Below, one piece after another: positions 8,910-16,784 of a DNA stretch of 64,000 bases. Location of the stretch: contig OY970261.1 in the NCBI GenBank assembly GCA_963715635.1, positions 2,666,001 to 2,730,000 of the forward strand. Direction: 5' to 3'. The position numbers and the translations under genes were made by a program. The notes under the pieces are model-generated. The model made no database searches and was not told the origin of the DNA. It worked only from the letters and a program-made list of their open reading frames with translations. Source of the stretch: JAPKZH01 sp963715635 (GTDB lineage Bacteria > Acidobacteriota > Aminicenantia > Aminicenantales > UBA4085). Each line of letters begins with the position of its first letter. Position 1 is the stretch's first letter.

Positions 8910-8918
8910 TGGTATAAT
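8910..8918 (+). promoter_or_regulatory. Extended -10 promoter
   Basis: TGG-TATAAT, an extended -10 with consensus hexamer at 8913-8918. A TTGAAA at 8886-8891 is 21 bases away, too far for a normal -35. The start near 8925 would give a leader of about 11 bases consisting mostly of the ribosome site AAGGAGG. Confidence 0.5.
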
Positions 8919-8935
8919 TTCGGAAAGGAGGCGCT

Positions 8936-9085
8936 ATGAGAGAAAAAAGCTTGATTAAAATATTTCCCGTGTTCCTGGTCTTTGCGGCGGCCTGGGCGTC
9001 GTCCAGATCCTCGACCTCCAGGTCGGGCTTGAGGCCTATGCCGGTCCCGTCCCACGCAGTGGTCATGGTCAGGATTATGCCATAA
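8936..9085 (+). CDS. Small ORF with strong ribosome site, product uncertain
   Basis: 49 codons starting MREKSLIKIFPVFLVFAAAW, which looks like a membrane or signal segment. AAAGGAGG sits five bases before the ATG and an extended -10 lies just upstream, so translation from here is well supported. After residue 20 this frame turns into an implausible Ser/Arg/Pro-rich stretch and stops at TAA 9083. The frame two bases on reads more like protein (GVVQILDLQVGLEAYAGP), so a frameshift or decay is possible. The stop is three bases before ATG 9089 in the same frame, so the ORF may act by coupling translation to the next gene. Confidence 0.45.
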   Translation: MREKSLIKIFPVFLVFAAAWASSRSSTSRSGLRPMPVPSHAVVMVRIMP

Positions 9086-9088
9086 GCG

Positions 9089-9610
9089 ATGAGAAAATTT
9101 CGGCTGACCGCCAGCGCTTTGAAAAAGTCGGTGGTCTTCCTGAAAAGCGCCAATTGGCTCCTTGTCGCCATAGGCTGGGTGGCCGCCCTTTATGTCTATC
9201 CTCGGCTTCCCCAAAAAATAGCGCTCTGGATCATTGTCCGCGGCCGGGACGTTTTCCGGGTCAAGAAATCCTTCTTGTTTTTTCTTTATCCTCTGGCCCA
9301 AACTCTGTTTTTCTTTGGCTTCTCGTTTTTGGTCCAAAGGCTCTATCTGAACAAGAAATACTCTACAGAAAAGCCTGCCTCTATGGATGGGGAGAAACGA
9401 GAACGGCTGCTGGAACTAGGCCGAGAATTTCTATGGCTGGCCTTGATATTTTTCAACCTGATTTTTATTCATCTTCAGACATGCGTCGTCCTTCTATCTC
9501 AAGGCCTTGGGACTCAAATCAACCCCTATTATTTTTACTCCATATTCGGCATTCTGCTGATGCTCGTTCCTTACTATAAAGTCCGGCGAAAACTTTTTCT
9601 CAAAAAATAG
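9089..9610 (+). CDS. Multi-spanning membrane protein of unknown function
   Basis: 173 residues with about four hydrophobic segments: near residues 20-40 (ANWLLVAIGWVAALYVY), 60-85 (FLFFLYPLAQTLFFFGFSFLV), 115-135 (FLWLALIFFNLIFIHLQ) and 145-165 (YFYSIFGILLMLVPYY), with a basic tail KVRRKLFLKK. The YPRLPQKIALW stretch after TM1 recalls DUF1648-type membrane proteins, but the match is weak. It has no ribosome site of its own and follows the small ORF's stop by three bases, so it is probably translated by coupling. It ends one base from the convergent DUF4359 gene. Confidence 0.7.
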   Translation: MRKFRLTASALKKSVVFLKSANWLLVAIGWVAALYVYPRLPQKIALWIIVRGRDVFRVKKSFLFFLYPLAQTLFFFGFSFLVQRLYLNKKYSTEKPASMDGEKRERLLELGREFLWLALIFFNLIFIHLQTCVVLLSQGLGTQINPYYFYSIFGILLMLVPYYKVRRKLFLKK

Positions 9611-9611
9611 C

Positions 9612-9956
9612 TCAATAGATATTGGGAAGGTCTTCCTTCTGCCCCGGATTGAGCGGAATAAAGATTTTTTTGGCGAATCCGACCACTTTATAAACCTGAT
9701 TGCCTTCCTTATCCGAGATCTCAAAAATGCTGAATATGTAGAAATTCTTTCGTCTGGTTTCTCCCTTGACGGCCAGATTCTCCGCTTTCTCATCGAGGCC
9801 GACAAGAAATTTCTTGAGCGAATCTTCATTTTTTTCCTTGGCCATCTTAGCTTGTTTATCGATATAGTTCATAAAGTCGTCTTCGCTCGGGTTGCTCGTG
9901 TAAAAAAATGCCAGCACCGCCCCGATGATGACAATGGCTAAAAGCTTTTTTTTCAT
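9612..9956 (-). CDS. DUF4359 family small membrane-anchored protein
   Basis: 114 residues. One N-terminal membrane segment (KKLLAIVIIGAVLAFFYT), then SNPSEDDFMNYIDKQAK, typical of DUF4359, a Lys/Glu-rich helix, and a C-terminal beta part (FYIFSIFEIS, YKVVGFAKKIFIPL). The family is uncharacterised and predicted to face the periplasm. GAGAGGAAGG precedes the ATG. It lies 100 bases after the sulfatase on the same strand and may be co-transcribed, but nothing links the functions. Confidence 0.8.
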   Translation of the reverse strand: MKKKLLAIVIIGAVLAFFYTSNPSEDDFMNYIDKQAKMAKEKNEDSLKKFLVGLDEKAENLAVKGETRRKNFYIFSIFEISDKEGNQVYKVVGFAKKIFIPLNPGQKEDLPNIY

Positions 9957-10056
9957 GTCGTACCTTCCTCTCGCCGGTCCACTAAACTTTATAATCGTTC
10001 ACGTCGGCAATGTCAACTCCGAGCTGGGCAGCTCCTTGGGCCGCTCGCGGATTCTA

Positions 10057-11655
10057 TTATTTAGTCGCAGCTTTCGCGCCCGGCGGGAGATTTTGATTTT
10101 TTTTCTGCTCTTCCAAGTCCTTTTTTAAGAACGTCATGGCGAGTTCAACCGAATCGCCGTAATAACTCTGAAGACGCCACAACTCCTCTCTGAGCTCCTT
10201 CACAACACCCGCAGAGGCCGGATCATCATAAATATTTTTTAGCTCATGCGGGTCTCTTTCCAGGTCGTAGAGCTCCCAGGCATCGATGTCATAATAAAAA
10301 TGAATGAGCTTGTAGCGGCCGGTCCGGATCCCGTAATGCCGCTTGACCATATGAACGGCCGGATATTCATAGTAATGATAATAGACGGCGTTGCGCCATT
10401 TTTTTGCCACGCCGCTTCTCAGAATTTCAACAAACGACACCCCCTGCATGGCCGGGGGTGTTTTGATTCCGGCCAACTCCAGAAATGTCGGCGCAAAATC
10501 AAGGTTGCTGACCAAGTTTTTATTGACGGTCTTGGGCCTAATCATCGCCGGCAGCCGCATCACCAGCGGCATGCGCAGGGACTCTTCATACATGAACCTT
10601 TTGTCGAACCAGCCGTGGTCGCCGAGGTAAAAACCCTGATCCGACGTGTAAACCACCAGGGTGTTTTTGGAGAGGCCGGACTCGTCTAGATAGTCGAGCA
10701 GCGTCCCGACGCTTTCGTCGCCCCCCGCGACGCAGGCCAGGTAATCCTGCATGTAGCGTTGATATTTCCAGCGGACGAGCGCCTCTCCCTGCGGCTTTTC
10801 GCGCATGAAAGCTTCGCGCTTGGGCGCGTAAGCCTCGTCCCACATCGCCTTCTGCTCCCCCGTCATCCGCGCCGGCGCCGGTCCCATCTTTAGGTCTGAG
10901 TTGACCTCCATGTGCTCCCTGAGCGTCATCTCCTGCTCCCGGGCGGCGCGGGAGCGGGTGGCATAATCGTCGAAGAGCGTATCCGGCTCGGGGAAAGTCA
11001 CACGGTCATACAGTTTGAGATGCCTGGGCGAGGGCTGCCAGTTCCGATGCGGAGCCTTATGATGCATCATGAGCAGAAACGGCCTGTCTTTTCGGCGTTT
11101 GTTCTCCAAAAAATCGAGAGCGAGCCCGGTGAGAATGTCCGTGACATAGCCCGGCACCCGTTTTTTCTCGCCCATCTCGATCAGGTCGGGGTTGTAATAT
11201 TCGCCCTGTCCCGGAAGAATGTTCCAATAGTCGAAGCCCGTCGGGTTGCTTTGAAGATGCCATTTTCCGATCAGGCCTGTCTGGTATCCGGCTTTCTGGA
11301 AAAGCTTCGGGAAGGTCATCTGCCCTCCGTCGAAGGCATGGGCGTTGTCCCGGATGCCGTTGATATGGCTGTGCTTCCCTGTCAGGATGACCGCCCGGCT
11401 GGGCGCGCAGATCCCGTTTGTGCAAAAACAGTTGTCAAACCGGACTCCCTCTAAAGCGATCCTGTCCATGTTCGGCGTCCTGTTGACCCGGCTTCCGTAG
11501 CAGCTCATGGCATGGGAGGCATGGTCGTCCGTCATGATGAAAAGAATGTTCGGCTGTCTGCCAAGGATTCGGCGGAATCCCGTCTCCTGGGGGCCGGCCA
11601 TTGCGAGCGAGGCCATCCCCAGACCCACGGATTTCACGAATTCCCGGCGTTTCAT
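10057..11655 (-). CDS. Sulfatase, formylglycine-dependent
   Basis: 532 residues. The start KRREFVKSVGLGMASLAMAG looks like a Tat-type leader, so export is likely. The alkaline phosphatase-fold sulfatase core shows the metal-binding start NILFIMTDDHASH, the modification motif CAPSR (C83, converted to formylglycine), TGKHSHINGIRDN, GKWHL, HHKAPHRNW and the late VYTSDQGFYLGDHGWFDKR. The enzyme removes sulfate esters, probably from sulfated polysaccharides; the closest feel is N-acetylglucosamine-6-sulfatase/iduronate sulfatase-like enzymes, but the substrate cannot be read. No maturase is in the window. Confidence 0.93.
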   Translation of the reverse strand: MKRREFVKSVGLGMASLAMAGPQETGFRRILGRQPNILFIMTDDHASHAMSCYGSRVNRTPNMDRIALEGVRFDNCFCTNGICAPSRAVILTGKHSHINGIRDNAHAFDGGQMTFPKLFQKAGYQTGLIGKWHLQSNPTGFDYWNILPGQGEYYNPDLIEMGEKKRVPGYVTDILTGLALDFLENKRRKDRPFLLMMHHKAPHRNWQPSPRHLKLYDRVTFPEPDTLFDDYATRSRAAREQEMTLREHMEVNSDLKMGPAPARMTGEQKAMWDEAYAPKREAFMREKPQGEALVRWKYQRYMQDYLACVAGGDESVGTLLDYLDESGLSKNTLVVYTSDQGFYLGDHGWFDKRFMYEESLRMPLVMRLPAMIRPKTVNKNLVSNLDFAPTFLELAGIKTPPAMQGVSFVEILRSGVAKKWRNAVYYHYYEYPAVHMVKRHYGIRTGRYKLIHFYYDIDAWELYDLERDPHELKNIYDDPASAGVVKELREELWRLQSYYGDSVELAMTFLKKDLEEQKKNQNLPPGAKAATK

Positions 11656-11679
11656 GTGTGCCTCCCTCTCTCTTCCTGT

Positions 11680-11708
11680 AACATATTCAATTTTCCTTTT
11701 AATGTAAA
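11680..11708 (-). promoter_or_regulatory. Predicted sigma-70 promoter of the sulfatase gene
   Basis: Minus strand: TTTACA (11708-11703), a 17-base spacer, TATGTT (11685-11680). The transcript would begin near 11673 and the leader includes the ribosome site AGGGAGG before ATG 11655. Confidence 0.6.
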
Positions 11709-11774
11709 GAAGATAGGCGTCCGGAAAAATCGGCGTTTATCTCCCGATTTTTTGCAGGCAGATCCAGGGGCGGC

Positions 11775-11803
11775 TTGTCCCGATTGTCCAGCAGTGTTAA
11801 AAT
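11775..11803 (+). promoter_or_regulatory. Predicted promoter of the ArsA-like operon
   Basis: TTGTCC (11775-11780), a 17-base spacer, TAAAAT (11798-11803). The expected start near 11810 is only about six bases before ATG 11816, and no ribosome site precedes the ATG, so the mRNA would be nearly leaderless. Confidence 0.55.
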
Positions 11804-11815
11804 GGTCATTCAGTC

Positions 11816-12979
11816 ATGCGGCTCATACTTTTTACGGGCAAAGGCGGCGTGGGGAAGACGACTCTGTCTGCCGCTACGGCCTTGCTTTGCGCCAAAAAAG
11901 GATACAAGACCCTTGTCATCTCGACCGATGCGGCTCACAGTCTCTCGGATTCCTTCGAGGTCCCCCTCTCCAATACGCCGGCGAAGATCGTCGATAATCT
12001 CTTCGGCCGCGAGGTCAACGCCCTCGAGGAGATCGAGAAAAAATGGGGGGATATCAAGTCCTATCTGACGGAATTCTTCGCCTCCCAGGGCATCGACTCG
12101 GTCGAAGCCGAAGAGCTGAGCGTCTTTCCCGGCATGGAAGAGCTGTTCAGCCTGATGGAAATCCGGAACTACCGGAAAACGAACGAATACGATGTGATCA
12201 TCGTCGATTGCGCGCCCACCGGCGATACGCTCCGCCTTCTCTCCGCTCCCGAAATCACGAACTGGTACCTGAAGCACATCTTCCCCATCCAGCGGACCGC
12301 AGCCAAGGCCATCCGGCCTGTGGCCAGCCGGATACTCCCCTTCCCCTTTCCCGAGGACAACATTTTCGATGCCATGAAAAAGCTGACCGGACAACTCGCC
12401 GAGATGAAGGACATCCTCGAAGACGTCAAAAAAACGTCCATCCGCCTCATCATCAACCCGGAGAAAATGGTCATCAAAGAAGCCCAGCGGGCCTACACAT
12501 TCTTCAACCTCTTCGGCTTTTCGGTCGACCTCATCATCGTCAACCGCATGATTCCCCAGGCAGTCGAGGACCCGTATTTCCAGAAGTGGAAGACCATTCA
12601 GGAACATTATTACCATATGATCGAGGAGATTTTCGCGCCGCTTCCGCTGTTTTCTCTTCCGCTCTTCAGCCGGGAAATCGTCGGCATCCCCCTCCTGGAA
12701 GAGATCGCCGGGACCGTCTATGGCGGCCAAGATCCTGCCCAGCTATTTTTTTCTCAGAGGCCAATCCAGATCGAGAAGGTCGACGGCCGCTATATCCTCT
12801 CCCTCAACCTTCCCTTCGTAGAGAAGCAAGATCTCGACCTGACCCAGAAGGGGGAGGAATTGATCGTCAAGGCCGGGGCCTTTAAACGAAACATCCTGCT
12901 CCCCCGGATTCTGCTCCACCATTCCATCCAAGGAGCAAAATTCGAGGGTGAACGCTTGTGCATCACCTTCGCGCGATAA
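11816..12979 (+). CDS. ArsA/Get3-family ATPase with C-terminal HSP20-like domain
   Basis: 387 residues. Deviant Walker A LFTGKGGVGKTTLSAATA at residues 4-21, switch I VISTDAAHSLSDSF, and VIIVDCAPTGDTLRLL as switch II/A-loop, all signatures of the ArsA/Get3 family. Residues about 310-387 form the small HSP20-like beta domain found at the end of many bacterial members (ILSLNLPFVEKQDLDL, ELIVKAGAFKRNI). ArsA couples ATP to arsenite export; Get3 carries tail-anchored proteins. The arsenite-binding Cys triad is not evident, and no ArsB/ArsD is adjacent, so targeting or chaperone function is at least as likely as arsenite pumping. Confidence 0.88.
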   Translation: MRLILFTGKGGVGKTTLSAATALLCAKKGYKTLVISTDAAHSLSDSFEVPLSNTPAKIVDNLFGREVNALEEIEKKWGDIKSYLTEFFASQGIDSVEAEELSVFPGMEELFSLMEIRNYRKTNEYDVIIVDCAPTGDTLRLLSAPEITNWYLKHIFPIQRTAAKAIRPVASRILPFPFPEDNIFDAMKKLTGQLAEMKDILEDVKKTSIRLIINPEKMVIKEAQRAYTFFNLFGFSVDLIIVNRMIPQAVEDPYFQKWKTIQEHYYHMIEEIFAPLPLFSLPLFSREIVGIPLLEEIAGTVYGGQDPAQLFFSQRPIQIEKVDGRYILSLNLPFVEKQDLDLTQKGEELIVKAGAFKRNILLPRILLHHSIQGAKFEGERLCITFAR

Positions 12980-12998
12980 ACGCGGAAAGGAGGGACTT

Positions 12999-13214
12999 AT
13001 GGCCGAAGACAAGCCGCGAGAAATCAAAATCAGCATTCCGCTTCCGGACGAGCTTCTTTCCCAGTTCTTGCCCGTTGCTGCTTTCGAGCACCTGCTCCAG
13101 GCGAAAAAGGAGACCTTGCTCGCCCTGCGCGCCCTGATCGACAGCCGGATCGAAGCCCTGGGAAAAAAGCAAAACAAGAAGCCCGCGACCAAAAAAAAGA
13201 TTAAAATAGAGTGA
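12999..13214 (+). CDS. Small basic protein following the ArsA-like ATPase
   Basis: 71 residues from ATG 12999, preceded by GGAAAGGAGGG. No recognised family. It begins with an acidic strand-like stretch (REIKISIPLPDELLSQFLP), then a helix (AAFEHLLQAKKETLLALRALIDSRIEAL), and a Lys-rich tail (KKQNKKPATKKKIKIE). It starts 19 bases after the ATPase stop in the same operon. The short helix plus basic tail suggests binding to a partner protein, membrane surface or nucleic acid, but the function is unknown. Confidence 0.8.
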   Translation: MAEDKPREIKISIPLPDELLSQFLPVAAFEHLLQAKKETLLALRALIDSRIEALGKKQNKKPATKKKIKIE

Positions 13215-13266
13215 GGGGGAGCGGGTCAGGAGGGCTGAGGAACGCCCGCCTCGGAATGAGGCAGAA

Positions 13267-13923
13267 ATGGAATCTCAGAAATCTGAAGCTTTTCGATTTT
13301 TTCCGAAATTGTTGCTCCGTTGGGGAGCCAATCTCGGCGATAAAATTTCACTCGGCCTCGCCGGGCTGAAGCTCAGCCCGAATGCCCTCACCGGGCTGGG
13401 GCTCGTGACGGGGATGGCAGCCGGCCTGCTGTTCTCTCTTGAACGTCCTCTCTGGGCATGGCTGGCCCTGTTTGTCTGCAGCGTCCTTGATGTCGTCGAC
13501 GGCAAAGTGGCAGTCCTGACGAACAGGACAAGCGCTTTCGGCGCCATCCTCGATTCAACGCTAGACCGCTACTCGGAATTCTTCATATACCTGGGGTTGG
13601 CCCTCCATTTCCGCCTCCATTGGGGCCTTTGGCTGGCCTTCTTCGCTTTTCTGGGTTCGACGATGGTCAGCTATACAAAAGCCCGTGCCGAAGGATTGGG
13701 CTTTGCCTGCCATATCGGGATCATGCAACGCGCGGAGCGAATGGTCGTTCTAGGAACGGGCGCCCTGCTGGGCTCGGTATTTAAGATCTTTGATGCTGCC
13801 ATGATCACAGCCTTGGCGCTCATCGCCCTTTTTTCCAATATCACCGCCGTTCAGCGGATTCTCTTGGTCAAAAAAGCGGAACAACAGAGGCTTCTGAAAA
13901 GGGAGGCAAGCGATCATGAATAA
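13267..13923 (+). CDS. CDP-alcohol phosphatidyltransferase family membrane protein
   Basis: 218 residues, about six hydrophobic segments, inner membrane. The family transfers a phospho-alcohol from CDP-activated donors, as in phospholipid headgroup synthesis. The motif D-x2-D-G-x2-A-x9-G-x3-D-x3-D is complete in spacing: DVVDGKVAVLTNRT, then SAFGAILDSTLDRY. All four Asp residues that bind metal and catalyse are present. The usual Arg after the motif's Ala is Val here (KVAV instead of KxAR). Substrate unknown. The end overlaps the TonB receptor start by 8 bases. Confidence 0.85.
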   Translation: MESQKSEAFRFFPKLLLRWGANLGDKISLGLAGLKLSPNALTGLGLVTGMAAGLLFSLERPLWAWLALFVCSVLDVVDGKVAVLTNRTSAFGAILDSTLDRYSEFFIYLGLALHFRLHWGLWLAFFAFLGSTMVSYTKARAEGLGFACHIGIMQRAERMVVLGTGALLGSVFKIFDAAMITALALIALFSNITAVQRILLVKKAEQQRLLKREASDHE

Positions 13924-16750
13924 AATCAAGACCGCAAAAAAAATCTTGTCGCTGTTGATCGGGATCGTCGTCGTCGGACTCGGCTGGGGGCTGGCCGTCG
14001 AGACCGGCGAGATCAAGGGGAAGGTTGCCGACCAAAGCGGCCTCGGCCTGCCCGGCGTCGAGATCACGGCCAGCGGTCCCTCGCTCCAGGGGATACGGAC
14101 GGTCCTCTCCTCGAAGGACGGAAATTTCCATTTTCCGCTGCTGCCTGTCGGAAAGTACATGCTTGCCTTCAAGCTTCAGGGTTTCAACACAGTCAAGCAG
14201 GAAAACGTCATCGTCCACCTGGGGACGGTCACCAGCCTCGAGGTGACCATGACCATGGCCGTCATCCAACAAGAAGTCCTCGTGACAGCCGAAACGCCCC
14301 TCATCGACAAGACATCGACGGATACGAGTTATCATTTGAACGCCGCTGACCTTGAAAAAATCCCGACCCAGAACCGGACGGTTGTAGACGTCGTGAAATT
14401 CGCGCCGGGCGTGACCGGCGTCCGTATGAACACCCGGCGCGGGACTGCCAGCGAAGGCCAGCCGAGTTTCCGGGGTGAGGGGGAGGAGGGCAATACTTGG
14501 GTTGTCGATGGTTTGGCCATCAGCGGCGTGCGGCTCAAAGATTCCGGGATGAAGCTCAATTACGACTCCCTCGACGAGATCCAGATCATCTCCGACCCGT
14601 TCAGCCCGGAGTTCGGCTCCGCCTACGGCGGCATCATCAACATGGTCACCAAGAGCGGCAGCAACCAATTTCAGGGTGAGCTGTCGCTCGTCTTCATGAA
14701 TAAAAGCCTGCAAGCGGCCCGCCAGCCGCAGCTTTCGGTCGTCAGCGAGCCCAATTATTTTTCCAACGCCAACTGGTATCTCGACCTGGGCGGCCCCATT
14801 GTCAAGGACAAGCTCTGGTTCTTCATCTCGGAAAACTATTATACCAACGCCGAAGAGACGACCGACGGAACCGTCGATTATTTCTTTATCCCCGGCGGCA
14901 AAAAAACCACGGGCAATAACAACATCTTCACAAAGCTGACCTATTCTCTCAACAGCAACCACAATGTGTCGCTGACCGCGATTTATGACAAGTCCTTCAG
15001 ACAAAAGGGCTGGACCGGCATCCCCGAGGTAAGTTTCGAAAATGACTATAAGGACCTCATTTTGAGGCTAAACTACAGAGGCATCCTGAACGCCTCCACT
15101 TTCATCGAAGCCGGCCTGGGCCTGGTCGAGAGGGATTCCTTCAAAACGCCCATGAGCAGCGACCTGGGGCCCGCCCAATATTATATCGAAGACCTGGCCC
15201 AAAACATTCGCAACTATTACGGCGAGGTGACCGACAACGAAAAAAGGCTGGACTTCAACTTCAAATTCACAAAATATCTGGATACCGACACCTTCGGCCA
15301 CCACGAGTTCAATCTCGGGCTCGAATACTACAGGATGTCCTCCGATTTCGTCTCGGAGTTCAGCGGAAGAGATGAGGATATTTTCCCTGGAGACGGGTTC
15401 GACAACGGAACAAAATACTCTTTCGATACCCAGAAAAATGAAACGGGCACGCCCACGCTGCTGCGGGAATACGGCATCTTTTCCTTTGTCAATTCGTCCC
15501 GGGGAGTGGGAATCTTCTTAAAAGACAAGGTTTCGTGGGATCGATTCGTCCTGATGATCGGCATTCGCAGCCAGACCCAGCTGTGCTTGGATGATCAAGG
15601 GAAGACCATTTGGTCCTGGGGGATCGGCGATTTTCTTTCGCCACGTTTTTCGTTGACCGTCAACCTGACCAAGGACGGCCGGAATGTTCTGAAGCTGGCC
15701 TGGGGACGGTTCTCGGACCCCATCACGACCATGCCCCTCGGCTTTTTCAACGCCGGCGGAAGCCTGACCTACCGCGACTATGTCTGGAGAGGGCCTCAGA
15801 ATCCAGCCGCGAGCGAGGTCCACAATCCCTCGAACTGGGAATTCAGTTGGGAACAGCCGGTCCAGCGCTTTGAAGTTGAAGAGGGCATCAAGCCCAACTT
15901 CCAATCCCGGGTCCTGATTGAATTCGACCGCAGGATTATCCAGAACTGGGTGGTCAAAGCCCGCTACGTCCATTCCAATGCGGAAAATCTTCTGGAAGCC
16001 TTGATGGTCTTTGACCCCAAGTCTGCCTTGGGCTATAAGCTGCTCTATGACAATTTTGAGCTGAAAAGAAGGAATTATAATGGATTCGAAGTCGAGCTCA
16101 ATGGAAAAATCGGGCAGAGCTTTTTCCTGAACGCGTCTTATTGCCACTCCCTGGCCAAGGGAACGAACCCCGGACAAACCGAAACCGGGGCCTGGTCCCA
16201 GGAGGAAGGCAGCACGAATTATGTCGGGCTCTTTGGAAAGCACATGGCCGTCCCCGTCTTTCCCGGGCTCGAAGACATAAAGGCAAAAATCGATTATTTA
16301 TTCGGAGGATTGGGCGGACGAGGAATCGGAGACGAAGGCTGGTATGGAAAGCTCCCCTATTCGATCGATGATAACATCAAGCTGAATCTTTCCTATCTCG
16401 CTCCCTTGGACATTATGGCTTCCGCCGCTTTCGAATACCTGTCGGGATATTACTGGGAGAAATTGGGATATGTGCCGGGGTTTGGGGGTTATTATTCGTT
16501 CCCGGAAGGCCGGGGCTCGCGCAAAACTCCGCGCCACTCCTACCTGGACGTGTCCTTGGAAAAAACATTCAGGGTTCCAAGCCAGGGCGCTCTTAAGAAT
16601 GCGGCGCTGTCCGTCCGGCTCGATGTGTTCAACCTTCTCAACAGCCAGCTTCCGGTTTCGTACGTGAAAGAGAACATTCCTATCTTTGGAGCGGTCTGGG
16701 GACGGCAGCAACCCCGGCAGGCGCGGATTTCCGCTAAGCTGAGATTTTAA
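13916..16750 (+). CDS. Oar-like TonB-dependent receptor with carboxypeptidase-regulatory domain
   Basis: 944 residues, outer membrane. Signal peptide (KKILSLLIGIVVVGLGWGLA), then a carboxypeptidase-regulatory-like beta domain at residues about 30-115 (GEIKGKVADQSGLGLPGVEI, DGNFHFPLLPVGKY). The plug follows (SFRGEGEEGNTWVVDGLAI, DSLDEIQIISDPFSPEFGSA, YGGIINMVTKSGSN), then a large barrel ending RISAKLRF with a terminal Phe. Oar-type receptors of Acidobacteriota and Bacteroidota take up large ligands with TonB energy; the ligand is not predictable. AGGGAGG lies nine bases before ATG 13916, inside the preceding gene. Confidence 0.92.
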   Translation: MNKIKTAKKILSLLIGIVVVGLGWGLAVETGEIKGKVADQSGLGLPGVEITASGPSLQGIRTVLSSKDGNFHFPLLPVGKYMLAFKLQGFNTVKQENVIVHLGTVTSLEVTMTMAVIQQEVLVTAETPLIDKTSTDTSYHLNAADLEKIPTQNRTVVDVVKFAPGVTGVRMNTRRGTASEGQPSFRGEGEEGNTWVVDGLAISGVRLKDSGMKLNYDSLDEIQIISDPFSPEFGSAYGGIINMVTKSGSNQFQGELSLVFMNKSLQAARQPQLSVVSEPNYFSNANWYLDLGGPIVKDKLWFFISENYYTNAEETTDGTVDYFFIPGGKKTTGNNNIFTKLTYSLNSNHNVSLTAIYDKSFRQKGWTGIPEVSFENDYKDLILRLNYRGILNASTFIEAGLGLVERDSFKTPMSSDLGPAQYYIEDLAQNIRNYYGEVTDNEKRLDFNFKFTKYLDTDTFGHHEFNLGLEYYRMSSDFVSEFSGRDEDIFPGDGFDNGTKYSFDTQKNETGTPTLLREYGIFSFVNSSRGVGIFLKDKVSWDRFVLMIGIRSQTQLCLDDQGKTIWSWGIGDFLSPRFSLTVNLTKDGRNVLKLAWGRFSDPITTMPLGFFNAGGSLTYRDYVWRGPQNPAASEVHNPSNWEFSWEQPVQRFEVEEGIKPNFQSRVLIEFDRRIIQNWVVKARYVHSNAENLLEALMVFDPKSALGYKLLYDNFELKRRNYNGFEVELNGKIGQSFFLNASYCHSLAKGTNPGQTETGAWSQEEGSTNYVGLFGKHMAVPVFPGLEDIKAKIDYLFGGLGGRGIGDEGWYGKLPYSIDDNIKLNLSYLAPLDIMASAAFEYLSGYYWEKLGYVPGFGGYYSFPEGRGSRKTPRHSYLDVSLEKTFRVPSQGALKNAALSVRLDVFNLLNSQLPVSYVKENIPIFGAVWGRQQPRQARISAKLRF

Positions 16751-16764
16751 GCTTGCCGACCGTC

Positions 16765-16783
16765 ATTGGGGTCAAACCTCAAT
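16765..16783. terminator. Small hairpin between converging TonB receptor and glmS
   Basis: ATTGGGGT-CAA-ACCTCAAT forms an 8-bp stem with one G-U pair and a 3-base loop, followed by an A/T-rich run. It sits in the 34-base gap between two convergent genes, where a bidirectional terminator is expected. The GGGGTC...CCTCAAT wording also resembles short palindromes linked to REP-type transposases; I cannot tell them apart here. Confidence 0.4.
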
Positions 16784-16784
16784 A

